DNA from: CAG-791 sp963605745
Lineage (GTDB): Bacteria > Bacillota > Clostridia > Lachnospirales > Lachnospiraceae
NCBI GenBank assembly: GCA_963605745.1
Contig: CAVCWT010000005.1
Location: forward strand, 29,064 to 93,063
DNA: 64,000 nt
Reading direction: 5' to 3'
The translations under genes were made by a program, and so were the position numbers. This document shows, piece by piece, positions 8,738 to 16,879 of this stretch (position 1 is the stretch's first letter; every line of letters starts with the position of its first letter). Below the pieces are notes generated by a model, which made no database searches, was not told the DNA's origin, and worked only from the letters and a program-made list of their open reading frames with translations.

Positions 8738-10258
8738 TTAGAATTCGGGCTCCTCGAGTTCAATCAGAGGAAGGAACAGCACCGACCAGGTGCCGCGTCC
8801 CTGTCTGGAATAAATGCGCAGAGTTCCGGGCGGCTCGAGGAGCCTTAGTCTGTCTGCAACATTGCGGACGCCGATATGCTCCCCGGCTGCAGAGACGGCG
8901 TTTGGTGCATTCAGTCCGCTGCGGATCTGCAGCAGCAGATTACCCGGGATTCCGACGCCGTCATCGCGGACGGCAATGTACAGGAAGGGTCCGACGGGAC
9001 ACCTGCGGAGGATGATCCGCACGGTTCCTCCTTTTTCCTTTGGAATGATGCCGTGCTTGAAGGCGTTCTCGACCAGAGGCTGCAGGATAAAGGAGGGAAC
9101 CAGTGTCTGTGTCAGGTCGAGTTCCTCGTCATAATCCCATTCCATACAGACACGTTCTCCAAAGCGGACATGATAGATTTCATAAAACTCATCGATAATG
9201 CGGATTTCCCGGGACAACGGAACCTGCAGGTCATTGCTGGCAAGACTGTAGCGCAGCAGCTGTGAAAGGGCCGTGATCAGGGAACGAGTGCGGGGCGCCC
9301 CTTCTTCATCAGAAACGCGCAGGATGACTCCCAGCGTATTAAACAGAAAGTGTGGATCGATCTGACTGCGAAGGTGCTGCAGGCGGCTTCGCTCCACGGT
9401 GTTCTGGAGTTCGAGCGCCTGCGTCTCGCTGCGGTGGAGCTCCCGCTCAATGTCGTTTTTTTCCTGGAGTGTCTGGAGCTGTCGGACCATGGAGTGCTTC
9501 ATGGTATTAAAGGCTCTGGCCAGCTGGCCGATCTCGTTGTGATGCGGAACGGCAACGTCAGGGGTATCCAGATGGCCTTTTCCGATTTCCTTGGATGCCA
9601 CGATCATTTGCTGTACGGGATCGAGCAGCTGCCAGACAGAAATAATGACCAGAATGCCCAACAGAATGCAGATGAAGGTGTTGACGAGCTGGATTTTCTT
9701 AAGAACTGCATTGAGCTCGGACAGGCTGGAATAGGTTCCCTGCCCTTCGGTGATAGCTGTCTGGAGCAGATCTGAAGTGTATTGCTGCAGGTACTTGCCG
9801 CAGACAGAGAGCTCATTGTAGTAAATGTCAGATGCAGCAGAGCGGTCATTCTGACGGAGCTGCTCCATCAGCTGTTCCAGAATGAGATTATAATTGTGAT
9901 AGGTGATCCGAACGGCGCGGGCAAGGAGATACTGCTCTTCTCCAACCTCAGAAAGGTCGCTGTCAATGCGCCAGAGCCAGGCATCGCAGGTACTGTTGTT
10001 GCTGCGGAGTGTCTCTAAGAGCGCCAGGGAATCCCCATTCTCCCAACGATAATTCGAAAGGGCACTCATTTGACGGCTGATGCCGCCGGAGAACTGACTG
10101 ATGGAGTGAAAATTACCGGTCTGCTGATCCATCTGATCCAGAACATAGGTGGATTGATAGTAGCTGACATAGAGCTGCACCAAAAGCGCAGCAAAAAACG
10201 CGGCCCCGAACAGCATGATCCTTCCTTTGAAATTCATGTGCCGATGCAGCCACGTCAT
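8738..10258 (-). CDS. Sensor histidine kinase of the LytS/YesM type
   Basis: A 506-residue membrane kinase. A first membrane helix at about 13-32, an extracellular helical sensor region of about 140 residues, and a second membrane helix near 185 are followed by a HAMP linker. The His_kinase domain has the phospho-accepting His at about 303 in QIDPHFLFNTL, followed by a GHKL ATPase domain with ENAFKHG, DDGVGIP and IGVRNVADRL. It is the first gene of the sensory operon and pairs with the AraC-type regulator. GGGGGA upstream of the ATG supports the start. Confidence 0.94.
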   Translation of the reverse strand: MTWLHRHMNFKGRIMLFGAAFFAALLVQLYVSYYQSTYVLDQMDQQTGNFHSISQFSGGISRQMSALSNYRWENGDSLALLETLRSNNSTCDAWLWRIDSDLSEVGEEQYLLARAVRITYHNYNLILEQLMEQLRQNDRSAASDIYYNELSVCGKYLQQYTSDLLQTAITEGQGTYSSLSELNAVLKKIQLVNTFICILLGILVIISVWQLLDPVQQMIVASKEIGKGHLDTPDVAVPHHNEIGQLARAFNTMKHSMVRQLQTLQEKNDIERELHRSETQALELQNTVERSRLQHLRSQIDPHFLFNTLGVILRVSDEEGAPRTRSLITALSQLLRYSLASNDLQVPLSREIRIIDEFYEIYHVRFGERVCMEWDYDEELDLTQTLVPSFILQPLVENAFKHGIIPKEKGGTVRIILRRCPVGPFLYIAVRDDGVGIPGNLLLQIRSGLNAPNAVSAAGEHIGVRNVADRLRLLEPPGTLRIYSRQGRGTWSVLFLPLIELEEPEF

Positions 10259-10511
10259 AGAAAATCATCCCCCAACACAAAAAGTACCTATACAAATACG
10301 CATAAATCGTATCGCTTTTGTGGAAAATTATCAACCGACGCATACGAGGGGAAGAGGACGTGTTACAATAACAGGTACTGTCTGAAGGTCGGTCAGAAGC
10401 GTTCCCACAGAAAAGACGTCTGATGTGGGGGAGTGATCAATGACAGGGGGTGTTTGCAGGAAAGTCTGCGGACGACAATCAGCACCATATGGAAGAAGGA
10501 GATTGTAAAAG

Positions 10512-11063
10512 ATGGCATCGAAAAATACGACCCTATCCACATCCGTTAAGATGAGTGTGGCAGAATTCCGGCGTTTTGCAGCGTTTGATGTTCTGAAAAG
10601 GCAGAAGAGGTGGATCCGTCCGCTGCTCTTTATGCTGCTGATGCTGGTGTTTGCAGGAATCTGCTACAGCCAGGTCGGGAAAAGAGAAGGGGCGCTGCTC
10701 CTTGGCATTGTGCTGGCCGTGGTTGCTGTGGGGCTGCCGGTCTGTTATTTCGGGTCGTATTTTCACTCGGTGACGCAGCAGGCAAAAAAGATGGGACTTT
10801 CGACGCCGCAGAATGTCTACCGCGTGGACATTGCGCCGGAAGGCCTGCATGTGCAGGACGCCGGGCGGGGCGGCCGCATGGGCGAAGCGCATGATTATCC
10901 CTGGGAGAGTCTTTTTGGCGTATGGAAAACGAAGAGTGCGATTTATCTTTTCGTGGAACAGACGAAGGCCTATATTCTGCCGGGAGTGCAGATTAAGGGC
11001 GGCACAGAGGCTGCCTGGGCATTGCTAAATGAGCGTATTGCCAAAGAAAAGCTCCATGGTTAG
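10512..11063 (+). CDS. YcxB-like membrane protein of unknown function
   Basis: A 183-residue protein with two adjacent membrane helices at about 36-78 and a C-terminal soluble beta-rich domain containing YPWESLFGVWKTKSAIYLFV. This arrangement resembles the YcxB-like family, whose function is not known. AAGGAG lies ten bases before the ATG. It stands alone on the plus strand between the sensor kinase, transcribed away from it, and thiM, which converges on it. I cannot assign a role. Confidence 0.7.
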   Translation: MASKNTTLSTSVKMSVAEFRRFAAFDVLKRQKRWIRPLLFMLLMLVFAGICYSQVGKREGALLLGIVLAVVAVGLPVCYFGSYFHSVTQQAKKMGLSTPQNVYRVDIAPEGLHVQDAGRGGRMGEAHDYPWESLFGVWKTKSAIYLFVEQTKAYILPGVQIKGGTEAAWALLNERIAKEKLHG

Positions 11064-11067
11064 TACA

Positions 11068-11844
11068 TCAGATTCTGCCGATTCGGTCAATGAACTGCTG
11101 CCGGAAGGTCATAGTGCCGCCGCAGGTGTTCAAGGTGGCAGCCGCTGCCTGTTCTCCGCATCGTTTGACGTAGGAGCATAGCCAGACGGCAGCATCCGTC
11201 ATATTCATGGCATCCATCATAGGAACAGCGGCAAAAGCCGCACCCAGAAGGGCACTGGACATACATCCGGTGCCCGTTATTTTGCTCATCATTTCATGGC
11301 CGCCGGTTACGCGGATCAGACTGGAGCCGTCAGTAACCAGATCTTCCTTGCCGGAGGCGATGAGGATCAGGTGGTTTTCGGCTGCAAAGGCCTGCAGCTG
11401 CTCGGCAAATTCGTGGTCTGCAGCATCTCTTACATCCGCATCCACTCCGCATCTTCCACCACAGTTTGAAAGGATGGCTCGCAGCTCGGAATTGTTGCCC
11501 CGAATGCAGGTGACCTTGGTCGTATGCATCAGTTCCAGCAGTTTGGTTCGCCGGAAGGTGGAGCCGGAGATTCCTACGGGATCGACAACGATGGGGTGGC
11601 CGCACTGCGAAGCCTTCCCGGCAGCCAGGAACATGGCATCGTAGTCGTCGGTGGCACCAAGGTTGCAGACAAGAGACTGGCTTCCTTCTGTGATTTCCTC
11701 TACCTCTGCAATATGGTGCGCCATAACAGGGGAGGCTCCGAGGGCAAGGAGGGCATTGGCGCAGTCGTTTACGGTTACAGAATTGGTGATGCAGTGCACA
11801 ATGGGATTGGTGCGTTTTATGACTTTGAGAATATCGGTTGTCAT
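11068..11844 (-). CDS. thiM: Hydroxyethylthiazole kinase
   Basis: A 258-residue ribokinase-fold enzyme that phosphorylates 4-methyl-5-(2-hydroxyethyl)thiazole for thiamine salvage. Diagnostic segments are VHCITNSVTVNDCANALLA at the N terminus, DPVGISGSTFRR, and the ATP/anion-hole TGTGCMSSALLGA. The ATG at 11844 is preferred because AGGAGT precedes it; the open frame extends 11 codons further upstream. It is the last gene of the TPP-controlled operon, one base after thiW. Confidence 0.96.
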   Translation of the reverse strand: MTTDILKVIKRTNPIVHCITNSVTVNDCANALLALGASPVMAHHIAEVEEITEGSQSLVCNLGATDDYDAMFLAAGKASQCGHPIVVDPVGISGSTFRRTKLLELMHTTKVTCIRGNNSELRAILSNCGGRCGVDADVRDAADHEFAEQLQAFAAENHLILIASGKEDLVTDGSSLIRVTGGHEMMSKITGTGCMSSALLGAAFAAVPMMDAMNMTDAAVWLCSYVKRCGEQAAAATLNTCGGTMTFRQQFIDRIGRI

Positions 11845-11845
11845 A

Positions 11846-12361
11846 CTAAAAAGACTCCTGTAATCGCTGTAATACACCTGTTTTCTGGAGAGCGGTCACC
11901 AGAATGATGGCAATGATGGTGCCGCCGCAGGTGCTGATGAGGAAGGGAACGACAAAGGTGAAGAGGGCAGCGGTTTTGTTGCCGAGAACAAGTACGGCGA
12001 CCGGATAGGCCAGCATGCCGCCGATGATGCCGGTGCCGAAGACCTCTCCGAGGTAGGCAAGCGGCAGCTTTTTACCGTATCGATAGAGCAAGCCGGAGAG
12101 CAGGGCGCCGCACATGCTGCCCGGAAAGGCCAGCGGCGTGCCAAGGCCGATCAGGTTTCGGATGAGACTGGCGATAAAGGCGGCGGCAAGTCCCCACCAT
12201 GGACCTAAAAATACCGCACACAGAATGTTGACAAGGTGCTGCACAGGAGCACATTTCGAGCCGAATACCGGGAAGGAAAAAAGACTTCCCACAACGGCAA
12301 TGGCTGCAAAGATGGCAGTGAGCGTGATTTTTCTGAGATTGGTGCTGCTGGTTGTTTTCAT
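11846..12361 (-). CDS. thiW: ECF transporter S component ThiW
   Basis: A 171-residue membrane protein with about five hydrophobic segments, recognised as ThiW, the substrate-binding S component of an energy-coupling-factor transporter for a thiazole precursor. Features include the N-terminal motif GSLFSFPVFGSKCAPVQH and the segment ARNL-like IRNLIGLGTPLAFPGSM. The start at 12361 has AAGGAG six bases upstream. It sits directly before thiM, whose enzyme uses the imported thiazole alcohol. The shared EcfA/EcfT subunits are not encoded in this window. Confidence 0.92.
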   Translation of the reverse strand: MKTTSSTNLRKITLTAIFAAIAVVGSLFSFPVFGSKCAPVQHLVNILCAVFLGPWWGLAAAFIASLIRNLIGLGTPLAFPGSMCGALLSGLLYRYGKKLPLAYLGEVFGTGIIGGMLAYPVAVLVLGNKTAALFTFVVPFLISTCGGTIIAIILVTALQKTGVLQRLQESF

Positions 12362-12408
12362 TAGGTTCTCCTTTTCCGCCTCTGTCTCCAAAGGCGGACA
12401 GAGGACAC

Positions 12409-13590
12409 TTAGGCTTGGTGTGAATGTTTCCCCAGCAAGTTCCTTACAACAACGAGCAAAAGGAGCGTAATGATCATGTCAGGCAGAGTATTGCCTACCG
12501 GAGTGTCAATCTGCATCAGCAGGCGGTAGATGCAAAAGCCCGCGAGCCAGACGATGAGATTGATCCGGTCACTGCGCTTGTCATGGTTGCCATTGAGGAT
12601 AAAGTAGTCCCCAATCTGAACGGCAATCATCGGTGCAAAAACGGAACCGATCAGATACAGGAAATCAGTGATATCATCCATGGGGAAAACCATCGCACAG
12701 GCAGTGCCGAGAACAGTCACCGCGACAGCGGCCCACTTTCCTTTGATCTTTGAGGAAACGGATTCTGCAGAAATGCCGGCAGAATAGGCATCCAGGAAGG
12801 TTGTGGTGACGGTGGAAAATACGATGATGACAAGCCCTGCAAGGCCGAGACCGGATTTTACCATGATGGCGGCAATGTCGGTCTCACCGGTATAAAGAAC
12901 TGCGCCAAGGCCGATGACATACATGAAGATGCTGACAAGGCTGTAGGTTATGACGCTTACGATGGTCGCCTTTGCAGGCTCTCTGGCTTCCTTTGTGTAA
13001 TCACTGATCAGAGGCAGCCAGGAAAGTGGCATGGCAACGGCCAGCTCTACGGCAGCGCCAAAGCTCATGGAATCCTCTGCTGCCGCATAGACTGCGGCAT
13101 TTCCCGAAAAGAAGATCACCTTGCACAAAACCAGTGTCAGGACAAAAAGTGCGGCCATGGCGATGGTGTTGACTTTCCCGAGATTGGTCAGGCCGATGAG
13201 AATCCATACCAGAATCAGGACGCCGATGACAAGAGCCCAGATCCATACGCCGGAGGAAAAGATCTGATTGGCAGCAAGTGCGCCATCATAAATCATAATG
13301 GCGGTCCAGCCAAGGAGCTGTGCCACATTGAGGATGGCAAAAAGAAGGCAGCCCTTTGGACCAAAGCTTATGCGAACCGTTTCCATGGAACTCTTTTGTT
13401 CTCTGGCGCCGATCATACCTGCAAAATACATTAAGACTGCACCGATAAGGTGTCCCAGCAAAATGGCCGAAAGGGCTTTTGCAAATCCCAGATCCGCAAA
13501 GTAGGTTCCTGTCAGAATCTCTGCGATGGAAAGTCCTGCGCCAAACCAGATTAATCCGTTGCTGAAGGTACTCGTCCCTTGTCTGTTCAT
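12409..13590 (-). CDS. cytX: Putative hydroxymethylpyrimidine transporter CytX
   Basis: A 393-residue NCS1-family permease with about twelve membrane segments. The N-terminal WFGAGLSIAEILTGTYFA and the context between thiD and thiW identify it as CytX, the probable importer of hydroxymethylpyrimidine for the ThiD step. Its start overlaps the thiD stop by 4 bases (ATGA). It is under the TPP riboswitch upstream of thiE. Substrate assignment rests on family and context. Confidence 0.92.
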   Translation of the reverse strand: MNRQGTSTFSNGLIWFGAGLSIAEILTGTYFADLGFAKALSAILLGHLIGAVLMYFAGMIGAREQKSSMETVRISFGPKGCLLFAILNVAQLLGWTAIMIYDGALAANQIFSSGVWIWALVIGVLILVWILIGLTNLGKVNTIAMAALFVLTLVLCKVIFFSGNAAVYAAAEDSMSFGAAVELAVAMPLSWLPLISDYTKEAREPAKATIVSVITYSLVSIFMYVIGLGAVLYTGETDIAAIMVKSGLGLAGLVIIVFSTVTTTFLDAYSAGISAESVSSKIKGKWAAVAVTVLGTACAMVFPMDDITDFLYLIGSVFAPMIAVQIGDYFILNGNHDKRSDRINLIVWLAGFCIYRLLMQIDTPVGNTLPDMIITLLLLVVVRNLLGKHSHQA

Positions 13591-14405
13591 CGATTCTCCT
13601 TTCCTGCGGCAGAAAAATCTCCGTCAATGGCAAATGCATGATTCATAGGACCGCTCCCTTTCCCCAGATTCAACTGGGCAGCAAGAGCGCCGGAGATGTA
13701 ATTTTTAGCATAAAGAACCGAATCGGCAAGGCAATATCCCTTGGCAAGGTTGGAGGCAATGGCGCTGGACAAAGTGCAGCCTGTGCCGTGCGTGTTGGGA
13801 TTGTCAATGCGTTTTCCATAAAACCAGACGGCGCCGCTTTCTTTGGAGTAGAGCAGGTCATTGGCATCATTGATCTGATGGCCGCCCTTTAACAGAACGC
13901 TGCAAGGATAGTTCTCACAGATGATGGCTGCAGCCTTCTCCATGTCCGCAGCCGTTTCGATGGTAAGGCCGGACAGAATCTGCGCTTCCGGAATGTTCGG
14001 TGTGATCAGAGTCGCTAAGGGTAATAATTCACTTTTCAAGGTGCTGACGGCCTGGTCCTCCATGAGCTTTGCCCCGCTGGTTGCTACCATAACAGGGTCC
14101 ACAACGATATTGGACGCCTGATAGAAGGTCAGCTTTGCAGCGATGACATGAATGAGCTCGTCGGAAGCGACCATGCCGATTTTGACTGCATCCGGAAAGA
14201 TATCGGTAAAAATACTGTCCAGCTGTTCTCCTAGAAAAGCAGATGTTACGGTCATAATATCTGTGACGCCGGTCGTATTTTGGGCAGTAAGAGCCGTGAT
14301 GGCGCTCATGGCATATACGCCATTGGCGGTCATTGTCTTGATATCTGCCTGGATGCCGGCGCCTCCGCAGGAATCGCTCCCTGCGATTGTTAATGCTGTG
14401 TTCAT
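13587..14405 (-). CDS. thiD: Bifunctional hydroxymethylpyrimidine kinase / HMP-phosphate kinase
   Basis: A 272-residue ribokinase-family enzyme that makes HMP-PP for thiamine synthesis. Typical segments are ALTIAGSDSCGGAGIQADIK at the N terminus, DPVMVATSGAKL, and the ATP-site NTHGTGCTLSSAIAS. The ATG at 14405 has AAAGGAGG nine bases upstream; the open frame runs 48 codons further but that part lies in a tandem-repeat region and is not protein-like. It follows thiE in the TPP operon. Confidence 0.97.
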   Translation of the reverse strand: MNTALTIAGSDSCGGAGIQADIKTMTANGVYAMSAITALTAQNTTGVTDIMTVTSAFLGEQLDSIFTDIFPDAVKIGMVASDELIHVIAAKLTFYQASNIVVDPVMVATSGAKLMEDQAVSTLKSELLPLATLITPNIPEAQILSGLTIETAADMEKAAAIICENYPCSVLLKGGHQINDANDLLYSKESGAVWFYGKRIDNPNTHGTGCTLSSAIASNLAKGYCLADSVLYAKNYISGALAAQLNLGKGSGPMNHAFAIDGDFSAAGKENR

Positions 14406-14510
14406 AATGAAACCTCCTTTTAAGTGAATCAGTGCATTAATTTTGTATAGCGACAAAAGGTGGTGCCCCCGATCTGCCGCTATGATATTCTGTTGTATTC
14501 GCTGAATGTG

Positions 14511-14581
14511 ATTTGCCGCAATTGTTTTGCTGCAATTGGTTTGTTGCAATTGGTTTACTGCAATCGGCTTGCGGTAATTGA
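14511..14581. repeat. Five imperfect 14-15 bp tandem repeats between thiE and thiD
   Basis: Units begin at about 14511, 14525, 14540, 14554 and 14568 and share the core TTTGYTGCAATTGG. Most contain the palindrome CAATTG. They fill much of the 187-base thiE-thiD spacer. Confidence 0.75.
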
Positions 14582-14592
14582 TATGATTGGGA

Positions 14593-15210
14593 TTACAGCC
14601 GGCAGGCCGCTTCCTTTAGCTGTGCAGCAGCCTGCCGGATATCAGGCTGCGCGAAAATACCGCTGACGACAGCCACGCCGGAAAGACCGGTATGGGAGAG
14701 CTGCATGACATTACCTTCATCAATGCCGCCGATTGCAACGACAGGAATGGATACGCTCTCACAGATCTTTTTAAATAACGAGAGCTCCATCGGCCTGGCA
14801 TCCTTTTTGGTGGTGGTTCCAAAGACTGCACCGCTCCCGAGGTAATCAGCGCCGGCGGTCTCTGCCGAAAGGGCCTGCTCCAGAGTCCTTGCAGTGGCTC
14901 CGATGATTTTACCTTGGCCAAGGATGCTCCTTGCTGCGCTGACAGCCAGATCAGACGGTCCAACATGAACGCCGTCCGCGTCGATTTCGCGGGCGAGATC
15001 GACATAATCATTGACGATAAAGGGAACGTGGAAGGAAGCGCACAGCTCTTTTAAAGCCAGGGCCTCCTTGATCGAAATGTCCGTTTTCTGCCGGTACTGG
15101 ACCATGGTGACGCCGCCCTCTAAGGCCAGACGCACCTGGTCAAGGAGTGTGGCCTTGCCGGTCCAGGTTTTATCGGTAATGGCATAGAGCCGTAAGTGTT
15201 CCGGATTCAT
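14593..15210 (-). CDS. thiE: Thiamine-phosphate synthase
   Basis: A 205-residue TIM-barrel enzyme that joins HMP-PP and thiazole phosphate to thiamine phosphate. Recognised by LYAITDKTW at the N terminus, VTMVQYRQK, VNDYVDLA, DGVHVGPSDL, GADYLGSGAVFGT and VVAIGGI. It is the first gene of the minus-strand thi operon; GAAGGAGAATCG before the ATG supports the start. Between it and the TPP riboswitch terminator lies a cloverleaf-like repeat (15231-15367), so that repeat is in the mRNA leader when the riboswitch allows read-through. Confidence 0.97.
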   Translation of the reverse strand: MNPEHLRLYAITDKTWTGKATLLDQVRLALEGGVTMVQYRQKTDISIKEALALKELCASFHVPFIVNDYVDLAREIDADGVHVGPSDLAVSAARSILGQGKIIGATARTLEQALSAETAGADYLGSGAVFGTTTKKDARPMELSLFKKICESVSIPVVAIGGIDEGNVMQLSHTGLSGVAVVSGIFAQPDIRQAAAQLKEAACRL

Positions 15211-15230
15211 CGATTCTCCTTCCGTATCTA

Positions 15231-15367
15231 TTCAGCATCTCATCTCAAATGCTGCGCATTATCGATGAGATTGGCCAGAGCCCCTTCGGGTCTTGGCCAC
15301 AGAACGATTTCCCTCGAGAACGTGCCCGTAAACGGTCAGTTCTCTCTGGAAATCGTTCTGTGCTGAA
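15231..15367 (+). repeat. Three-armed cloverleaf repeat, copy A
   Basis: Closing stem TTCAGCA (15231-15237) / TGCTGAA (15361-15367). Arm 1 is 15237-15271: ATCTCATC/GATGAGAT with an inner AATGC-TGC-GCATT. Arm 2 is 15273-15298, 26 nt: GGCCA/TGGCC, a bulged G, AG/CT, a mismatch, then CCC-TTC-GGG read as CCC/GGG with a triloop. Arm 3 is 15300-15360, 61 nt: a perfect 13-bp stem, then GAGAAC/GTTCTC, then CCG-TAAA-CGG. The arms abut with at most one base between them. Given in the orientation arm 1-2-3; the thi transcript reads the other strand. Confidence 0.8.
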
Positions 15368-15404
15368 CAAAAACAAAAGAGCGGATCCCCGCAGGAATCC
15401 GCTC
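15366..15404 (-). terminator. Terminator of the thiE TPP riboswitch
   Basis: On the minus strand GAGCGGAT pairs with ATCCGCTC and is followed by TTTTGTTTTTG. It lies just downstream of the TPP aptamer and is the likely off-switch when TPP is bound. Confidence 0.9.
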
Positions 15405-15429
15405 ATTGCACATAAATACACCTAGCTGA

Positions 15430-15516
15430 TATTTCCCTACGTTGGCATTATCCAAATCAGGTTACGGGTCAAAGCACACAGCTTACTCTCAGCCCACTTT
15501 TGTGAGCTCCCCTGTT
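15430..15516 (-). promoter_or_regulatory. TPP riboswitch (thi-box) of thiE-thiD-cytX-thiW-thiM
   Basis: The minus strand contains the conserved blocks in order: ACAGGGGAGC, GGGCTGAGA, GACCC, AACCTGAT, GGATAATGCCAACGTAGGGA. These match the TPP aptamer closely. A hairpin terminator follows, implying transcriptional control of the whole thi operon. Confidence 0.96.
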
Positions 15517-15534
15517 GTGATTTTTATGACTGAA

Positions 15535-15562
15535 ACTATAGCACGATTCGGCTTAAATGCAA
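15535..15562 (-). promoter_or_regulatory. Promoter of the thi operon
   Basis: Minus-strand TTGCAT and TATAGT with a 16-base spacer lie immediately upstream of the TPP aptamer. Confidence 0.65.
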
Positions 15563-15623
15563 GAACGAATGTGACAGACGCGTGAATGGTAAGCGCTGTA
15601 TTAATTATTTTGCAAACGCGGTA

Positions 15624-16337
15624 CTAGCGTTTCTTCCTGCGGTAGAAGAGGAATCCGCAGACAGAAAGGACTCCGGTCAGGGCAAGGATCAGGACAAAGC
15701 CACTGTAGTTGCGGCTTTCCAGAGCAGTTCCGCTAAGGGCCGTCAGATAAATGGCAGGGAATCTTGCGATGGCAGTAATGGGAACCCATTTCTGCCAGGG
15801 AAGGTCCGTAAGACCTGCGGCATAGGAGATGAGATCCTTTGGCGTGCCGGGAATCAGGAACAGCAGAAATAGCAGTGCTTCCAGTTTCTCCGAGGAATGA
15901 AGGAAACGTACTTCGGCCAGCTCCTTTGCAGAAAAGAACATCTCTGCAAAACGCCCGCCGATTTTCCTTGTAAGGAGGAATACCAAAAGGCTGCCGAGGG
16001 TCATGGCAAGGTCACAGATGAGGGCTCCGCGAAAGGCTCCGTACAGGTAGCCGCCTGCAATTTCGAAAGGACCGCCGGGAACAATGGCCGCCAGAATCTG
16101 AAGGATGACCAGAAGCATATAGACCAGTACACCCCATATCCCCTGACTTTTGATATAGGCTTCCAGGGACTCGGCATCCTTTGCGACGCGAAGGAGCGGG
16201 ATGCCGATGGCGAGCATGATGAGTGCCATCACGGCAAGGACGAGCGCAATAAAGAGGATTCCTTTGACTTTGACAGGCAGCTTGTCTGTGAATCTTCGTG
16301 CGTTGTTTTCAGAATGTTTTTTCATAGCGTTTTGCAT
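15624..16337 (-). CDS. TVP38/TMEM64 (DedA-superfamily) membrane protein
   Basis: A 237-residue polytopic membrane protein of the TVP38/TMEM64 family. The family core is visible: VPGGPFEIAGGYLYG, followed by SLLVFLLTRKIGGRF, and the re-entrant-type segment LIPGTPKDLISYAAG. Relatives in the DedA superfamily include lipid scramblases and undecaprenyl-phosphate recyclers, but no substrate can be assigned here. It stands alone on the minus strand between the two TPP-regulated thiamine loci, with no sign of being part of them. Confidence 0.88.
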   Translation of the reverse strand: MQNAMKKHSENNARRFTDKLPVKVKGILFIALVLAVMALIMLAIGIPLLRVAKDAESLEAYIKSQGIWGVLVYMLLVILQILAAIVPGGPFEIAGGYLYGAFRGALICDLAMTLGSLLVFLLTRKIGGRFAEMFFSAKELAEVRFLHSSEKLEALLFLLFLIPGTPKDLISYAAGLTDLPWQKWVPITAIARFPAIYLTALSGTALESRNYSGFVLILALTGVLSVCGFLFYRRKKR

Positions 16338-16473
16338 GTTTCCTCCGTTGCTCTACCTCTCCCTAAGAATGTGATTCGGATATTATAACGCAGCTGGGGA
16401 ATAGAGAATCTGAAATTTTTGTATCCATTTGTAGCTACTCAGTAATGTTGAATAGCTATGCAACTGTGTGCGC

Positions 16474-16502
16474 TTGACAGTAGTTTGGGATGGGACTATG
16501 TT
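16474..16502 (+). promoter_or_regulatory. Candidate promoter of thiT
   Basis: TTGACA and TATGTT with a 17-base spacer. If used, the transcript would contain the cloverleaf repeat B and then the TPP riboswitch before thiT. Confidence 0.6.
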
Positions 16503-16554
16503 ATGTCTGTTACGTAAATGCAGCTGCTGCCGCAGCTGTTTGATATTGTGGTAA

Positions 16555-16727
16555 CTGTTTAGCACACATCTCAAATTGGTACTCAAAAATGACCGGTGCC
16601 ATTTTCGAGTACCAATTTAAGATGTGACTGGCCAGAGAGGCTTTGCCCCTTGGCCGTCTGCCTGTTTCAATCATGAATTCGTCTGCGGGGCAGCCGATTC
16701 ATGCTGAAACAGGCAGATGCTAAACAG
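16555..16727 (+). repeat. Three-armed cloverleaf repeat, copy B
   Basis: Closing stem CTGTTTAGCA (16555-16564) / TGCTAAACAG (16718-16727). Arm 1 is 16565-16626: CACATCT/AGATGTG, AAATTGGTACTC/GAGTACCAATTT and AAAATG/CATTTT separated by single mismatches. Arm 2 is 16630-16655, 26 nt, GGCCA/TGGCC with a bulged G and apical GGC-TTT-GCC. Arm 3 is 16657-16717, 61 nt: TCTGCCTGTTTCA/TGAAACAGGCAGA, then CATGAA/TTCATG and CTGC-GGG-GCAG. Same arm order as copy A, and same lengths for arms 2 and 3. Confidence 0.82.
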
Positions 16728-16738
16728 ATACATATTGC

Positions 16739-16843
16739 GCTAGGGGAGCGAACGCTGAGAATTGCTGCCGGGCGGCCGTAAGAGGCCCAAGAGGCAGCAA
16801 GACCCTTATTACTTGAACCGGATAATACCGGCGGAAGGAAGCA
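16739..16843 (+). promoter_or_regulatory. TPP riboswitch (thi-box) of thiT
   Basis: Conserved blocks in order: TAGGGGAGC, ACGCTGAGA, a variable P3 arm with GCTGCC/GGCAGC, GACCC, TACTTGAACCGGATAATACC, GGCGGAAGGAA. These fit the TPP aptamer. It controls the thiT gene downstream. Confidence 0.93.
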
Positions 16844-16879
16844 AGGTCCATTGCAGAAGGCTGCGTTTGTAAAGGCTCA

